NCBI GenBank assembly: GCA_005883355.1
Contig: VAXG01000025.1
Location: 1-33,062, forward strand
Direction of reading: 5' to 3'
Length of the DNA: 33,062 nt
Origin: Actinomycetota bacterium
GTDB taxonomy: Bacteria; Actinomycetota; Thermoleophilia; Gaiellales; Gaiellaceae
Both the position numbers and the translations under genes were made by a program. Below, piece after piece: positions 22,437 through 30,358 of this stretch. The notes beneath the pieces were generated by a model, which did no database searches, was not told the origin of the DNA, and worked only from the letters and a program-made list of their open reading frames with translations. Every line of letters begins with the position of its first letter. The stretch's first letter is position 1.

Positions 22437-23501
22437 ATGGCCAGCCGACCTCTCGTCGTCCATGTCGTCGGCGCGCGGCCGAACTACATGAAAGTCGCGC
22501 CGGTCTACGCCGAATTGGAACGACGCGGCAACGTCGAGCAGCGGCTCATCCATACCGGCCAGCACTACGACTCGATCATGAAAGATGTCTTCTTCGCGGA
22601 GCTGCCGCTCCCGAGGCCGCATGTAGAGCTGGATGCGCAAACAACCGAAGACGCCTTGACCGAGCTCGAACGCGTCTTCGGTGAACTGCAGCCGGATCTC
22701 GTCGTTGTGGCGGGAGACGTCAACTCGACCCTCGCAGGCGCGGTCGCCGCCTCCAAGCGGGCGATCACTATTTGCCACATCGAGTCCGGCCTGCGCAGCG
22801 GGGACTGGTCGATGCCGGAGGAGCGAAACCGCGTCATCACCGACCACCTGTCGACGTTGCTCCTGACGCACAGCGACGACGCGGACAAGAATCTGGTGGC
22901 TGAAGCCCTCACCGATAGGATCTCATTCGTCGGGAACACGATGATCGACACGCTCCGAGCGAACGAGGACGCAGCGCTCGCGCTCGAGGCTTGGCGTGAG
23001 TTCGGGCTCGAGGCTGGAGGCTACGTCCTCGTCACTCTCCATCGCCCGAACCTCGTCGACGATGCCGGCCTGCTCGCGCAGACGATCGCCGCGCTCGACG
23101 ACGTCGCCGAGTCTTTGCCGGTGATCTTTCCGGTGCACCCGCGGACTCGACGAAATCTCGACGGCTCGACACGCCTCCTCCTGACGGAACCGCTGCCGTA
23201 CCGGCAGTTTCTCTCGCTCGAAGCACAAGCCGCCGCGGTGGTGACCGACTCGGGCGGAATTCAGGAAGAAACGACAGTTCTCCGGATCCCCTGCTTCACG
23301 CTGCGCCAGAACACCGAACGACCGATCACGATCGAGCTGGGCACGAACAGGCTCCTCGGCCTCGAGCCGGAACGGCTGCGCGAGCTACCAACGCTCCTCG
23401 CCAACCCGAAGCACGGGCAGATCCCACCGCTCTGGGATGGGCGGGCCGGAGAGCGGGCCGCTGAAGCGATCGAATGCTTGGTGTTTGGAGCTACAGCCTG
23501 A
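22437..23501 (+). CDS. wecB: UDP-N-acetylglucosamine 2-epimerase (non-hydrolysing)
   Basis: A 354-aa GT-B-fold epimerase: UDP-GlcNAc to and from UDP-ManNAc. It begins VVGARPNYMKVAPVYAEL, has LIHTGQHYDSIM, the catalytic region CHIESGLRSGDWSMPEERNR and the UDP-binding SGGIQEETTVLRIPCFTLR with NTERPIT. All marks fit the WecB/MnaA group. UDP-ManNAc feeds surface glycans such as ManNAcA-containing polymers. It is likely in an operon with the DUF354 gene, with which it overlaps by 28 bp, and follows asnB by 15 bp. Confidence 0.93.
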   Translation: MASRPLVVHVVGARPNYMKVAPVYAELERRGNVEQRLIHTGQHYDSIMKDVFFAELPLPRPHVELDAQTTEDALTELERVFGELQPDLVVVAGDVNSTLAGAVAASKRAITICHIESGLRSGDWSMPEERNRVITDHLSTLLLTHSDDADKNLVAEALTDRISFVGNTMIDTLRANEDAALALEAWREFGLEAGGYVLVTLHRPNLVDDAGLLAQTIAALDDVAESLPVIFPVHPRTRRNLDGSTRLLLTEPLPYRQFLSLEAQAAAVVTDSGGIQEETTVLRIPCFTLRQNTERPITIELGTNRLLGLEPERLRELPTLLANPKHGQIPPLWDGRAGERAAEAIECLVFGATA

Positions 23502-24517
23502 AGGTCTGGGTGGACATGACGGCGTCGGCGCACGTGCTCGTGTTCCGGCCGTTGATCCAGCTGTTGCGTGAGCGGGGCGACGAGGTCGAAATAACCGCGC
23601 GCGAATATGCGCAGACGTTGCAGCTGCTCGAGTTGCACCGGCTCGAGGCGACCGTCGTCGGGCGCCACGGCGGGCGTTCGCGAGTCGGCAAGGCGCGTTC
23701 GCTCGCGTCGCGACTGCGTGCACTGCGCATATGGGCGCGCCCTCGCGACTTCGACCTCGCACTGGCACACGGGTCGCACGAGCTCACCATGACGGCGCGG
23801 CGACTCGGAATCCCGAGTGCGACGACGCACGACTACGAGTTCGCGCTGCTGCAGCACCATCTCGGTATGCGCGCGGCGACGAAGGTGATCGTGCCGGATT
23901 CGATCCCGGACGAGCGTCTCGCGCGCTTCGGCGTCAGGCCGCCGAAGCTCCTGCGGTACCCAGGCCTCAAGGAGGAGTACTACCTCTCGGACTTCGAGCC
24001 CGACCCTGCAGTGCTGCAACACCTCGGAGTCGACCGTGACCGCGTGCTCGTGGTGCTACGCCCACCCCCCGACGTCTCGCTCTACCACCGGCATTCCAAC
24101 CCGCTCTTCCCGCAGACGCTCGCCTCTCTCGGCAACCTCGAGTCGGTGCACGCCGTCGTCCTGCCGCGGACCGACGAGCAGCGCGAATACGTCCGCGAGC
24201 TCGCGCTGCCGTCCGTGATCGTCCCGGATCGCGCAGTCGACGCCCAGAGCCTGATCGCTCTCGCCGACGTCGTCGTCTCCGCCGGCGGGACGATGAACCG
24301 CGAAGCCGCCGCACTGGGGGTGCCGGTCTACACGACGTACGGTGGTCGACTCGGCGGGGTTGACGAGGAACTGATCCGTCAGGGCAGGCTGAAACCGCTC
24401 ACCGACCCGCGGGCCCTCGAGCTGCAAAAACGGCAGGCGGGCTCAGGCAGCCGCGTCCGCCGCGACCCGGCGGTCTTGCTCGACCTGCTTCTCACCGCAC
24501 GCGGCGACGACGCGTAG
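23474..24517 (+). CDS. DUF354-family GT-B-like protein
   Basis: A 347-aa protein matching DUF354, a family of unknown function with a glycosyltransferase-B/epimerase-like fold. Family marks are KVWVDMTASAHVLVFRPLIQ at the start, TTHDYEFALLQHHL, PGLKEEYYLSDFEPD and DVVVSAGGTMNREAAALG with PVYTTYGGRLGGVD. It probably handles a nucleotide sugar together with WecB. The family normally begins at about LysValTrp; the only canonical in-frame start is ATG 23474, nine residues earlier and inside wecB. A CTG at 23498 overlapping the wecB stop (CTGA) is an alternative start. Its last 75 bp overlap the convergent helicase gene. Confidence 0.85.
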   Translation: MLGVWSYSLKVWVDMTASAHVLVFRPLIQLLRERGDEVEITAREYAQTLQLLELHRLEATVVGRHGGRSRVGKARSLASRLRALRIWARPRDFDLALAHGSHELTMTARRLGIPSATTHDYEFALLQHHLGMRAATKVIVPDSIPDERLARFGVRPPKLLRYPGLKEEYYLSDFEPDPAVLQHLGVDRDRVLVVLRPPPDVSLYHRHSNPLFPQTLASLGNLESVHAVVLPRTDEQREYVRELALPSVIVPDRAVDAQSLIALADVVVSAGGTMNREAAALGVPVYTTYGGRLGGVDEELIRQGRLKPLTDPRALELQKRQAGSGSRVRRDPAVLLDLLLTARGDDA

Positions 24518-26350
24518 GACGTCTCCGCCGTAGCGATCGAGCTTCGTCGGCCCGACCCCTGGCACGGTTGCGAGCTCCGCCAGGTCATGCGGACGGCGTC
24601 CCGCGATGTCGGCGAGCGTCGAGTTGTGGAAGACGACGTAGGCCGGCAGGTCGTCGGCGGTTGCGCGTTCCAGGCGCCATCGCTTCAGCGCCGCGTACAC
24701 GGGATCGTCGGGCTCGGCCACCTTCGTCAAGGGCCGGGTCGCGATTCCGAGCTCGCCGAGGAAGCGGCTCTGCTTCCCGCTCCACGTCAAAGCGAGTTGT
24801 CGCTTCGCCCGCGTCAGCCCGACGTAGAAGAGACGCCGTTCCTCCGCGATCTCGCCCGGCTTCTTCGCCTGTCTGATCGGGAGCTCCTTCTCCTCGATAC
24901 GCGGGATGAACACCGCCTCGAACTCGAGCCCTTTGGCCCCGTGCAATGTCAGCAGATGGACGCCGCGCCGGTCCGCACCCGTAGACCCGAAGCGAGCCTC
25001 CAGGTCTGCGATGAACTCTCGGGTCGTCCGAACGCCGTCGTCGAACTCCTCCGCAAGGCGGATGAGACGTCCGAGATCGGACTGGCGCACCATCTCTCGT
25101 TCACCGAGCTTCTCGGGCAGCCGCTCGCGCCAGCCGGCCTCTGTTGCGTAACCCCGCACCGACGTTGAGACCTCGACCGACTCGACCCTGCGCAGCCGGC
25201 GCAACAGTTGGCGCGCGCCCTCGCGCGCAAGCAACGACGCGCCCTGGAACGGGATCTTCGCTTCGTGCAGTGGCTCCTCGAAGTCGGCCAGCCTTGCGTT
25301 CGTGCGGGACAGGATCGCAATCTCCTCGAACCGAATGCCCTCCCGGTTCAACGAACGCACGCGTTCGACCACGAAAGCTACTTCGCCTTCGCGGGACGAG
25401 AATGACTGCGTGACCGGGTCCGGCCCGGCGCCGAGTGTGGCGCGCAGAATCTTCTCCGCACCGCCAAGGGCCGGGACGATCCGGTTCGCCAGCGCGAGCA
25501 CCTCCGGCGACGAGCGGTAGTTGTCCTCGAGCCTGATCACGGTCGTGTTCGAGAAGCGTGCCGGGAGACCGAGCAGGTATGCGGGCGTCGCGCCTGTGAA
25601 TGCATAGATGGACTGATAGTCGTCGCCGACGGCACAGAGCTCGTTGCGGTCCCCGAGCCACCGGTCGAGGAGCGTCTGCTGCAGCAGGTTGACGTCCTGA
25701 TACTCGTCCACGGTGAATGCGCTGAAGTACTCGCGCACTTCCGCAAGCGTTTCTGGGCGGTCGTCGAAGAGGCGGACAGTCAGCTCGAGCACGTCCTCGA
25801 AGTCGACGAAGCCACGCTCCTCCTTCTCGGCCTCATAGCCGCGAAAGATGCGGAACATCAGATCGGGCGGGATCGGGGGCTCGTGGTCGCCGAGCTCGTC
25901 GAGATAGGTGGCCGGAGTCAGCCTGCGGTTCTTGGCCCACTCGACTTCGGTCGCGAGGTCACCCGCAGGGCGGAACTTGTACGGCGGCGGCAGCGTGTTG
26001 CCGAGCTGGCGGAGCAAGAGGGCCTTCGAGGCCATGATCCGGTCCGGCGGATCGCCGAGCCGGTGCAGTTGACGCAGCGCCGCCGAGTGGAACGTCCGCG
26101 CCGTGACGCCGCCGACGCCGAGCCGCTCCAGCCGCCCGCGCATCTCGGTCGCTGCCTTGTCGGTGAACGTGACCGCGAGGATCTCGTGGGGCTCGAACTC
26201 GCCGATCGCGACCTGGTTCGCGATCCGGCGCGTGATCGTCGTCGTCTTTCCCGATCCCGCGCCGGCAAGGATGCAGACAGGCCCGCGCACGGTCTCGACG
26301 GCGCGGCGCTGTTCCGGGTTCAGCCCGGCGAAGATGCGGTCGACGTCCAT
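24443..26350 (-). CDS. uvrD2: UvrD/PcrA-type superfamily 1 DNA helicase with HRDC domain (UvrD2-like)
   Basis: A 635-aa 3'-5' SF1A helicase. Motif order: Q-motif LNPEQRRAVE, Walker A AGAGSGKTTTI (29-39), motif Ia AVTFTDKAATEMRGRL, Walker B VDEYQDVN, motif III VGDDYQSIYAFTGA, motif IV LEDNYRS, motif V LLTLHGAKGLEFEAVFIPRI, motif VI RLFYVGLTRAKRQL. A C-terminal HRDC domain follows (LPAYVVFHNSTLADIAGRRP, then VPGVGPTKLDRYGG), as in actinobacterial UvrD2. The protein acts in DNA repair and recombination. TAGGGT lies 6 nt before ATG 26350. Its 3' end overlaps the DUF354 gene on the other strand by 75 bp. Confidence 0.93.
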   Translation of the reverse strand: MDVDRIFAGLNPEQRRAVETVRGPVCILAGAGSGKTTTITRRIANQVAIGEFEPHEILAVTFTDKAATEMRGRLERLGVGGVTARTFHSAALRQLHRLGDPPDRIMASKALLLRQLGNTLPPPYKFRPAGDLATEVEWAKNRRLTPATYLDELGDHEPPIPPDLMFRIFRGYEAEKEERGFVDFEDVLELTVRLFDDRPETLAEVREYFSAFTVDEYQDVNLLQQTLLDRWLGDRNELCAVGDDYQSIYAFTGATPAYLLGLPARFSNTTVIRLEDNYRSSPEVLALANRIVPALGGAEKILRATLGAGPDPVTQSFSSREGEVAFVVERVRSLNREGIRFEEIAILSRTNARLADFEEPLHEAKIPFQGASLLAREGARQLLRRLRRVESVEVSTSVRGYATEAGWRERLPEKLGEREMVRQSDLGRLIRLAEEFDDGVRTTREFIADLEARFGSTGADRRGVHLLTLHGAKGLEFEAVFIPRIEEKELPIRQAKKPGEIAEERRLFYVGLTRAKRQLALTWSGKQSRFLGELGIATRPLTKVAEPDDPVYAALKRWRLERATADDLPAYVVFHNSTLADIAGRRPHDLAELATVPGVGPTKLDRYGGDVLRVVAACGEKQVEQDRRVAADAAA

Positions 26351-26356
26351 CCGTCC

Positions 26357-26362
26357 ACCCTA
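26357..26362 (-). promoter_or_regulatory. -10 element of a probable leaderless promoter (uvrD2)
   Basis: On the minus strand TAGGGT lies 6 nt before ATG 26350. Just upstream a small perfect palindrome AGTTG-ATC-CAACT (26380-26392) could be an operator. Confidence 0.55.
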
Positions 26363-26418
26363 GAAGGGCGTGAAGACGGAGTTGATCCAACTTACGCACG
26401 GCGCTGTAACGGCTTCAT

Positions 26419-26811
26419 TCAGCGCGCTCGGCCGGGGACATAGCCGCGCATAAACAGCGTCGTCGCCGAGAGGAAAGCCAGGAGAAGCACCGTGGCGCCG
26501 GCGCCGATGCCGGCGTCTCCCCAGCTGAACCCGGATTGGGGCGTGGTCAAAGGGCCAGCCTGGGCCATCAGTTGTGCCACCAATCGGTGGTCGCGGACGT
26601 CCGGCGGAGCTAGACCACCGATGATCTCCGGCTCGTGCGTTAGGCCGACGTGAGCGGGTGAAACGGCGAAACGGGGGTGACCGGGTGGATCCGCGGCGGC
26701 CGTTCCCGCGGTGTACGCGATCAGAGCGGCTGCCACCACGAGGCCGCCCGCCAGTCGCAGACGAGTAGTGCGTGCTCGTTCTCGGGGTTCTCGGTGTGTC
26801 GAGATCCGCAT
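26419..26811 (-). CDS. Small secreted or membrane protein of unknown function
   Basis: A 130-aa protein. A basic N-terminus and hydrophobic segment (LRLAGGLVVAAALIAYTAG, about 22-40) are followed by a plausible signal-peptidase site AAADP. A Pro/His-rich outside stretch follows. The C-terminal segment SWGDAGIGAGATVLLLAFL with SATTLFMRG looks like a membrane anchor ending in a short basic tail. ATG 26811 is chosen for its strong Shine-Dalgarno (AAGGAGG nearby); in-frame readings that start earlier add a non-homologous region. It is divergent from the SARP regulator and shares with it the gap holding the 11-bp repeats. No domain is recognised. Confidence 0.65.
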   Translation of the reverse strand: MRISTHREPRERARTTRLRLAGGLVVAAALIAYTAGTAAADPPGHPRFAVSPAHVGLTHEPEIIGGLAPPDVRDHRLVAQLMAQAGPLTTPQSGFSWGDAGIGAGATVLLLAFLSATTLFMRGYVPGRAR

Positions 26812-26867
26812 GTTCCTTTCCTCCTTGTGAGCTGGCCCTTGCCTACGAGAGAGGATCGCGCGGGGGT

Positions 26868-26896
26868 GTTGAAAGTTCGTTGCAGCGTTGTTGAAT
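26868..26896. promoter_or_regulatory. Three direct heptamer repeats at 11-bp pitch (candidate SARP operator)
   Basis: GTTGAAA (26868-26874), GTTGCAG (26879-26885) and GTTGAAT (26890-26896) start exactly 11 bp apart, placing them on one face of the helix. Streptomyces SARP regulators bind direct heptamers at 11- or 22-bp pitch. The repeats lie just before the SARP start (GTG 26903) and upstream of the divergent small-protein gene. Confidence 0.6.
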
Positions 26897-26902
26897 GGAG
26901 GC

Positions 26903-29900
26903 GTGGAGATCCGCGTCCTGGGCCCGCTGGAGATCGTCGAGGACGGCCGCATCCTTCGTCCGGGAAGTCGCAAGCAGGTCGCCTTACTTGCTCTGCTGGT
27001 ACTCCGAGGCGATCGCGGCGCCTCCCGCGATGTGCTGATCGAAGAGCTCTGGCGCGGAAATCCGCCCGCTGGTGCGGAGACGACCCTTCGGTCCTACGTC
27101 TCGCGTCTGCGCTCGATCGTGGGAGTCGACCGGCTCCAGACGCGGAGACTCGGCTATGCCCTCGTACTCGACCCGGAGGAGCTGGACGCACATCGCTTCG
27201 AGCAGCTCCTCGCCGCCGGCCGCGATGCACTTGCCTCCGAGCAGGCGGTTGGGGCGACGACTCAGCTCCGTGAAGCGCTAGCCCTTTGGCGCGGCGACGC
27301 TCTCGAAGACGTCCGCGACGAGCCGTTCGCGCAGGCCGACGTCGCCCGTCTCGAAGAGCTGCGCCTGCAGGCGTTGGAGGAGCGGATCGAGGCGGACCTC
27401 GCGCTCGGCCGTCACGAATCGGTCGTGCCCGAGCTCGAGACGCTCGTCGGCGAGCACTCGGTCCGGGAACGGCTCTGCCGCCAGCTCATGATCGCGCTCT
27501 ACCGTTCCGGGCGGCAGGCGGAGGCATTGGCCGCCTACGCCAACGCCCGGCGAACGCTCTCCGACGAGCTCGGGCTCGAACCCGGACACGACCTCCGAGC
27601 CCTCGAACGCGCCATCCTCCGCCAGGACGCTTCGCTCGAGCTTCCCCGCGCGTACTCAGAGTCGACCAAGCCCGCGCGAGGGACTTTCGTCGGCCGGCAG
27701 GGCGAGCTCGAAACGCTCGTAAACGGATTCGCCGAAGTGCACAACGGACACGGTCGGGTCTTCCTCCTCGTCGGGGAGCCCGGCATCGGCAAGAGTCGCC
27801 TCGCAGAGGAGTTGACGCGCCATGCGCAGGCCAACGGTGCAGACGTTCTCGTAGGCCGCTGCTGGGAGGCGGGCGGAGCGCCCGTCTACTGGCCGTGGGT
27901 GCAGGCGCTGCGGACGTGCATCCGTCTGCGCGATCCTGCGGAGCTTCGCGCCGAGCTCGGTGGAGGGGCTCCCGAGATCGCACATCTGATACCCGAGCTG
28001 CGGGAACTCTTCCCCGAGCTCCCGCGCCTCGTCGCGCCCGAGTCCGAGGGAGCACGTTTCCGTCTCTTCGAGGCCGTGGCAGCGTTCCTGCAGCGAGCGA
28101 GCCAACTGCGGCCGATCGTGCTCATCCTCGACGACCTGCATGCCGCGGACGCTCCGTCACTGCTTCTTCTTCAATTCGTCGCTCGCGAACTTGCGGACGC
28201 GAGGCTGCTCCTGCTCGGCGCCTATCGCGACGTCGATCCAACGATCGGAGGAAGGCTGGGCGGCGCGGTGTCCGAGCTCGTGCGCGAACCCGTCACCACG
28301 CGGATCGCCCTCTCCGGCTTGACGCAGGACGACATCGCCGCCTACATCGAGGTCGCGGCGGGCTCGAGGCCGCACGCGGACGTCGTCGGGGCCATTCACG
28401 ACGAAACGGAAGGAAACCCACTGTTCGTGTCCGAGGTCGTTCGGCTGCTCGCTGCCGAAGGCGCCCTGGACGAGGCCTTACATGAACTGCGCGTTCCGGA
28501 CACCGTGCGCGGCGTCATCGAGCACCGCTTGCGGCGCCTTTCCGACGAGGGTCGGAACCTTCTCGTCCTCGCATCGGTACTGGGCCGTGAGTTCGGTATC
28601 CGGGAACTCGCCAGGCTCGCGGACGAATCGCCTGCCGACACACTCGCAATCCTCGACGAAGCCATGGCGGAGCGCATCGTCGGCGAAGTACCGGGTGGCG
28701 GCGACCGCCTGCGCTTCGCGCACGTCCTCATCCGCGACACGATCTACGACGGCCTTACGGTCGCCCGCCGCATGGAGCTCCATCGCCGCGCGGGCGAGGC
28801 GCTCGAATCCTTCTACGCCGACAGCGAGCCGCACCTCACGGAGCTGTCCCACCACTTCTACGCGGCCGCTCCGGCCGGGGAGACGGATCGGGCGATCAAG
28901 TACACGCGACTCGCGGCTGATCGGGCGGCACGACTACTTGCCTATGAAGAAGCCGCGCGTCTCTACGAGCTGGCGTTGACCGTGAGCGACGACGATGTCG
29001 AACGCTGTAACCTGTTCCTCGCGCTCGGCGAAGCCCTGGCGAGAGCCGGCGACACCCCGGCGTCGAAGCATGCGTTCCGCCGGGCTTTCGAGCTCGCCGA
29101 TACCGAAAGGCTGCCCGAGAAGCTGGCGCAAGCCGCGTTCGGTTACGGCGGCAGGATCCTCTGGGAGGTCTCCAGGGACGACCGTGAATCTCTGCCGCTC
29201 CTCGAGCATGCTCTGGCCGCCCTCGGCGAGGGCGACAGTCCTTTACGCGTCAGGCTCCTTGCGCGTCTTGCGGCCGGGCCGTTACGAGATTCCAGCTTTC
29301 CGGCCGAGAAGAAGGCGGCTCTGAGCGAAGAGGCGGTCGCCATGGCCCGGCGCATCGGCGACCCGACCACGTTGGTGTACGCGCTCTACGGCTACCTGCT
29401 CTCGCACATTGGCCCCGACACTCGACCGGATGCTCTGCAAGTAGCGGAGGAATGCACGACCCTTGCGATGGAGGTCGACGACAAAGAGCGTGCGGTCGAA
29501 GGCCACGAGCATCTGTACCAATTCCTCCTCGAGCGGGGCGACATCGGAGCAGCACGGCCGCACCTCGAGATGGTTGTGAAGCTGGCCGACGAGCTCCGGC
29601 AGCCGCCGCACCTTTGGATCTCGGCGGTGAATCAGGCGACCCTGGCGCTTCTGCAAGGACGATTCGACGAGGCAGACAAGCTGATTCACGAGGCGCTCGA
29701 GATCGGCGGCGAAATCCTCTGGAATGCGAAGGTCTCGTACCGCTTACAGCTCTACGCGCTCCGGCGCGCGCAAGGACGCCTCGAGGAGCTCGTGGAAGCC
29801 TTCGCAGCGGACCTGGAGGCCTTCCGCTACAGGACGTACCCGATTCTCGACTGCATGCTCGCGCGACTCCATGACGAGCTCGGCCGCAAATCGGAGGCGC

Positions 29901-30358
29901 GTGCGATCTTCGAGGAGCTCGCGGCTGACGAGTTCGCCGCGTTGCCGTTCGACGAGGAATGGCTTGTCAGCTTGAGCCTCCTGGCGGAGGTGGCGCACTC
30001 GCTCGGAGACAAGGCACGCGCGGCGTGCTTGTACGAGAAGCTCTCGCCCTATTCGGACTGGGTTGGACTTGCGTATCCGGAGATCAGCATGGGCTCGGTT
30101 TCCCGGTGCCTCGGCGTGCTCGCGTCGACGCTCGGACGCTGGGACGACGGAGAGCGCCACTTCGAGAAAGCGCTCACGATCAACGAACGCGCCGGAGCGC
30201 GACCTTGGCTCGCGTACACGCAAGAGGACCATGCGCGAATGCTGCTCGAACGCCAAGCCCCGGGCGACCTCGAGCGGGCCGAACAACTTCTCGCAGCCGC
30301 GGCGACGACGTACCGCGAGTTGGGCATGAGCGCCGCGCTCGTGAAGGCGTCCAGCTAG
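26903..30358 (+). CDS. SARP-type regulator with BTAD, AAA ATPase and TPR domains
   Basis: A 1151-aa multidomain regulator of the AfsR/SARP type. An OmpR-like winged helix is at about 1-92 (EIRVLGPLEIVEDG, LRSYVSRLRSIVG). The bacterial transcriptional activation domain follows to about 245 (ALALWRGDALEDV, LGLEPGHDLRALER). An AAA/STAND-type ATPase region follows: GTFVGRQGELETL, Walker A VGEPGIGKSRL (about 289-299) and Walker B LILDDLHAADA (about 406-416). The second half is helical with TPR-like repeats. It senses an unknown signal and activates transcription, probably including its own gene. GTG 26903 is chosen as it directly precedes the winged helix; TTG 26888 would add five residues. Its stop shares a CTAG with the CapD stop. 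Confidence 0.88.
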   Translation: MEIRVLGPLEIVEDGRILRPGSRKQVALLALLVLRGDRGASRDVLIEELWRGNPPAGAETTLRSYVSRLRSIVGVDRLQTRRLGYALVLDPEELDAHRFEQLLAAGRDALASEQAVGATTQLREALALWRGDALEDVRDEPFAQADVARLEELRLQALEERIEADLALGRHESVVPELETLVGEHSVRERLCRQLMIALYRSGRQAEALAAYANARRTLSDELGLEPGHDLRALERAILRQDASLELPRAYSESTKPARGTFVGRQGELETLVNGFAEVHNGHGRVFLLVGEPGIGKSRLAEELTRHAQANGADVLVGRCWEAGGAPVYWPWVQALRTCIRLRDPAELRAELGGGAPEIAHLIPELRELFPELPRLVAPESEGARFRLFEAVAAFLQRASQLRPIVLILDDLHAADAPSLLLLQFVARELADARLLLLGAYRDVDPTIGGRLGGAVSELVREPVTTRIALSGLTQDDIAAYIEVAAGSRPHADVVGAIHDETEGNPLFVSEVVRLLAAEGALDEALHELRVPDTVRGVIEHRLRRLSDEGRNLLVLASVLGREFGIRELARLADESPADTLAILDEAMAERIVGEVPGGGDRLRFAHVLIRDTIYDGLTVARRMELHRRAGEALESFYADSEPHLTELSHHFYAAAPAGETDRAIKYTRLAADRAARLLAYEEAARLYELALTVSDDDVERCNLFLALGEALARAGDTPASKHAFRRAFELADTERLPEKLAQAAFGYGGRILWEVSRDDRESLPLLEHALAALGEGDSPLRVRLLARLAAGPLRDSSFPAEKKAALSEEAVAMARRIGDPTTLVYALYGYLLSHIGPDTRPDALQVAEECTTLAMEVDDKERAVEGHEHLYQFLLERGDIGAARPHLEMVVKLADELRQPPHLWISAVNQATLALLQGRFDEADKLIHEALEIGGEILWNAKVSYRLQLYALRRAQGRLEELVEAFAADLEAFRYRTYPILDCMLARLHDELGRKSEARAIFEELAADEFAALPFDEEWLVSLSLLAEVAHSLGDKARAACLYEKLSPYSDWVGLAYPEISMGSVSRCLGVLASTLGRWDDGERHFEKALTINERAGARPWLAYTQEDHARMLLERQAPGDLERAEQLLAAAATTYRELGMSAALVKASS

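Noticed and set aside
21537..22871. Open frame of 444 codons on the minus strand
   Set aside because: Antisense to asnB and wecB, both certain.
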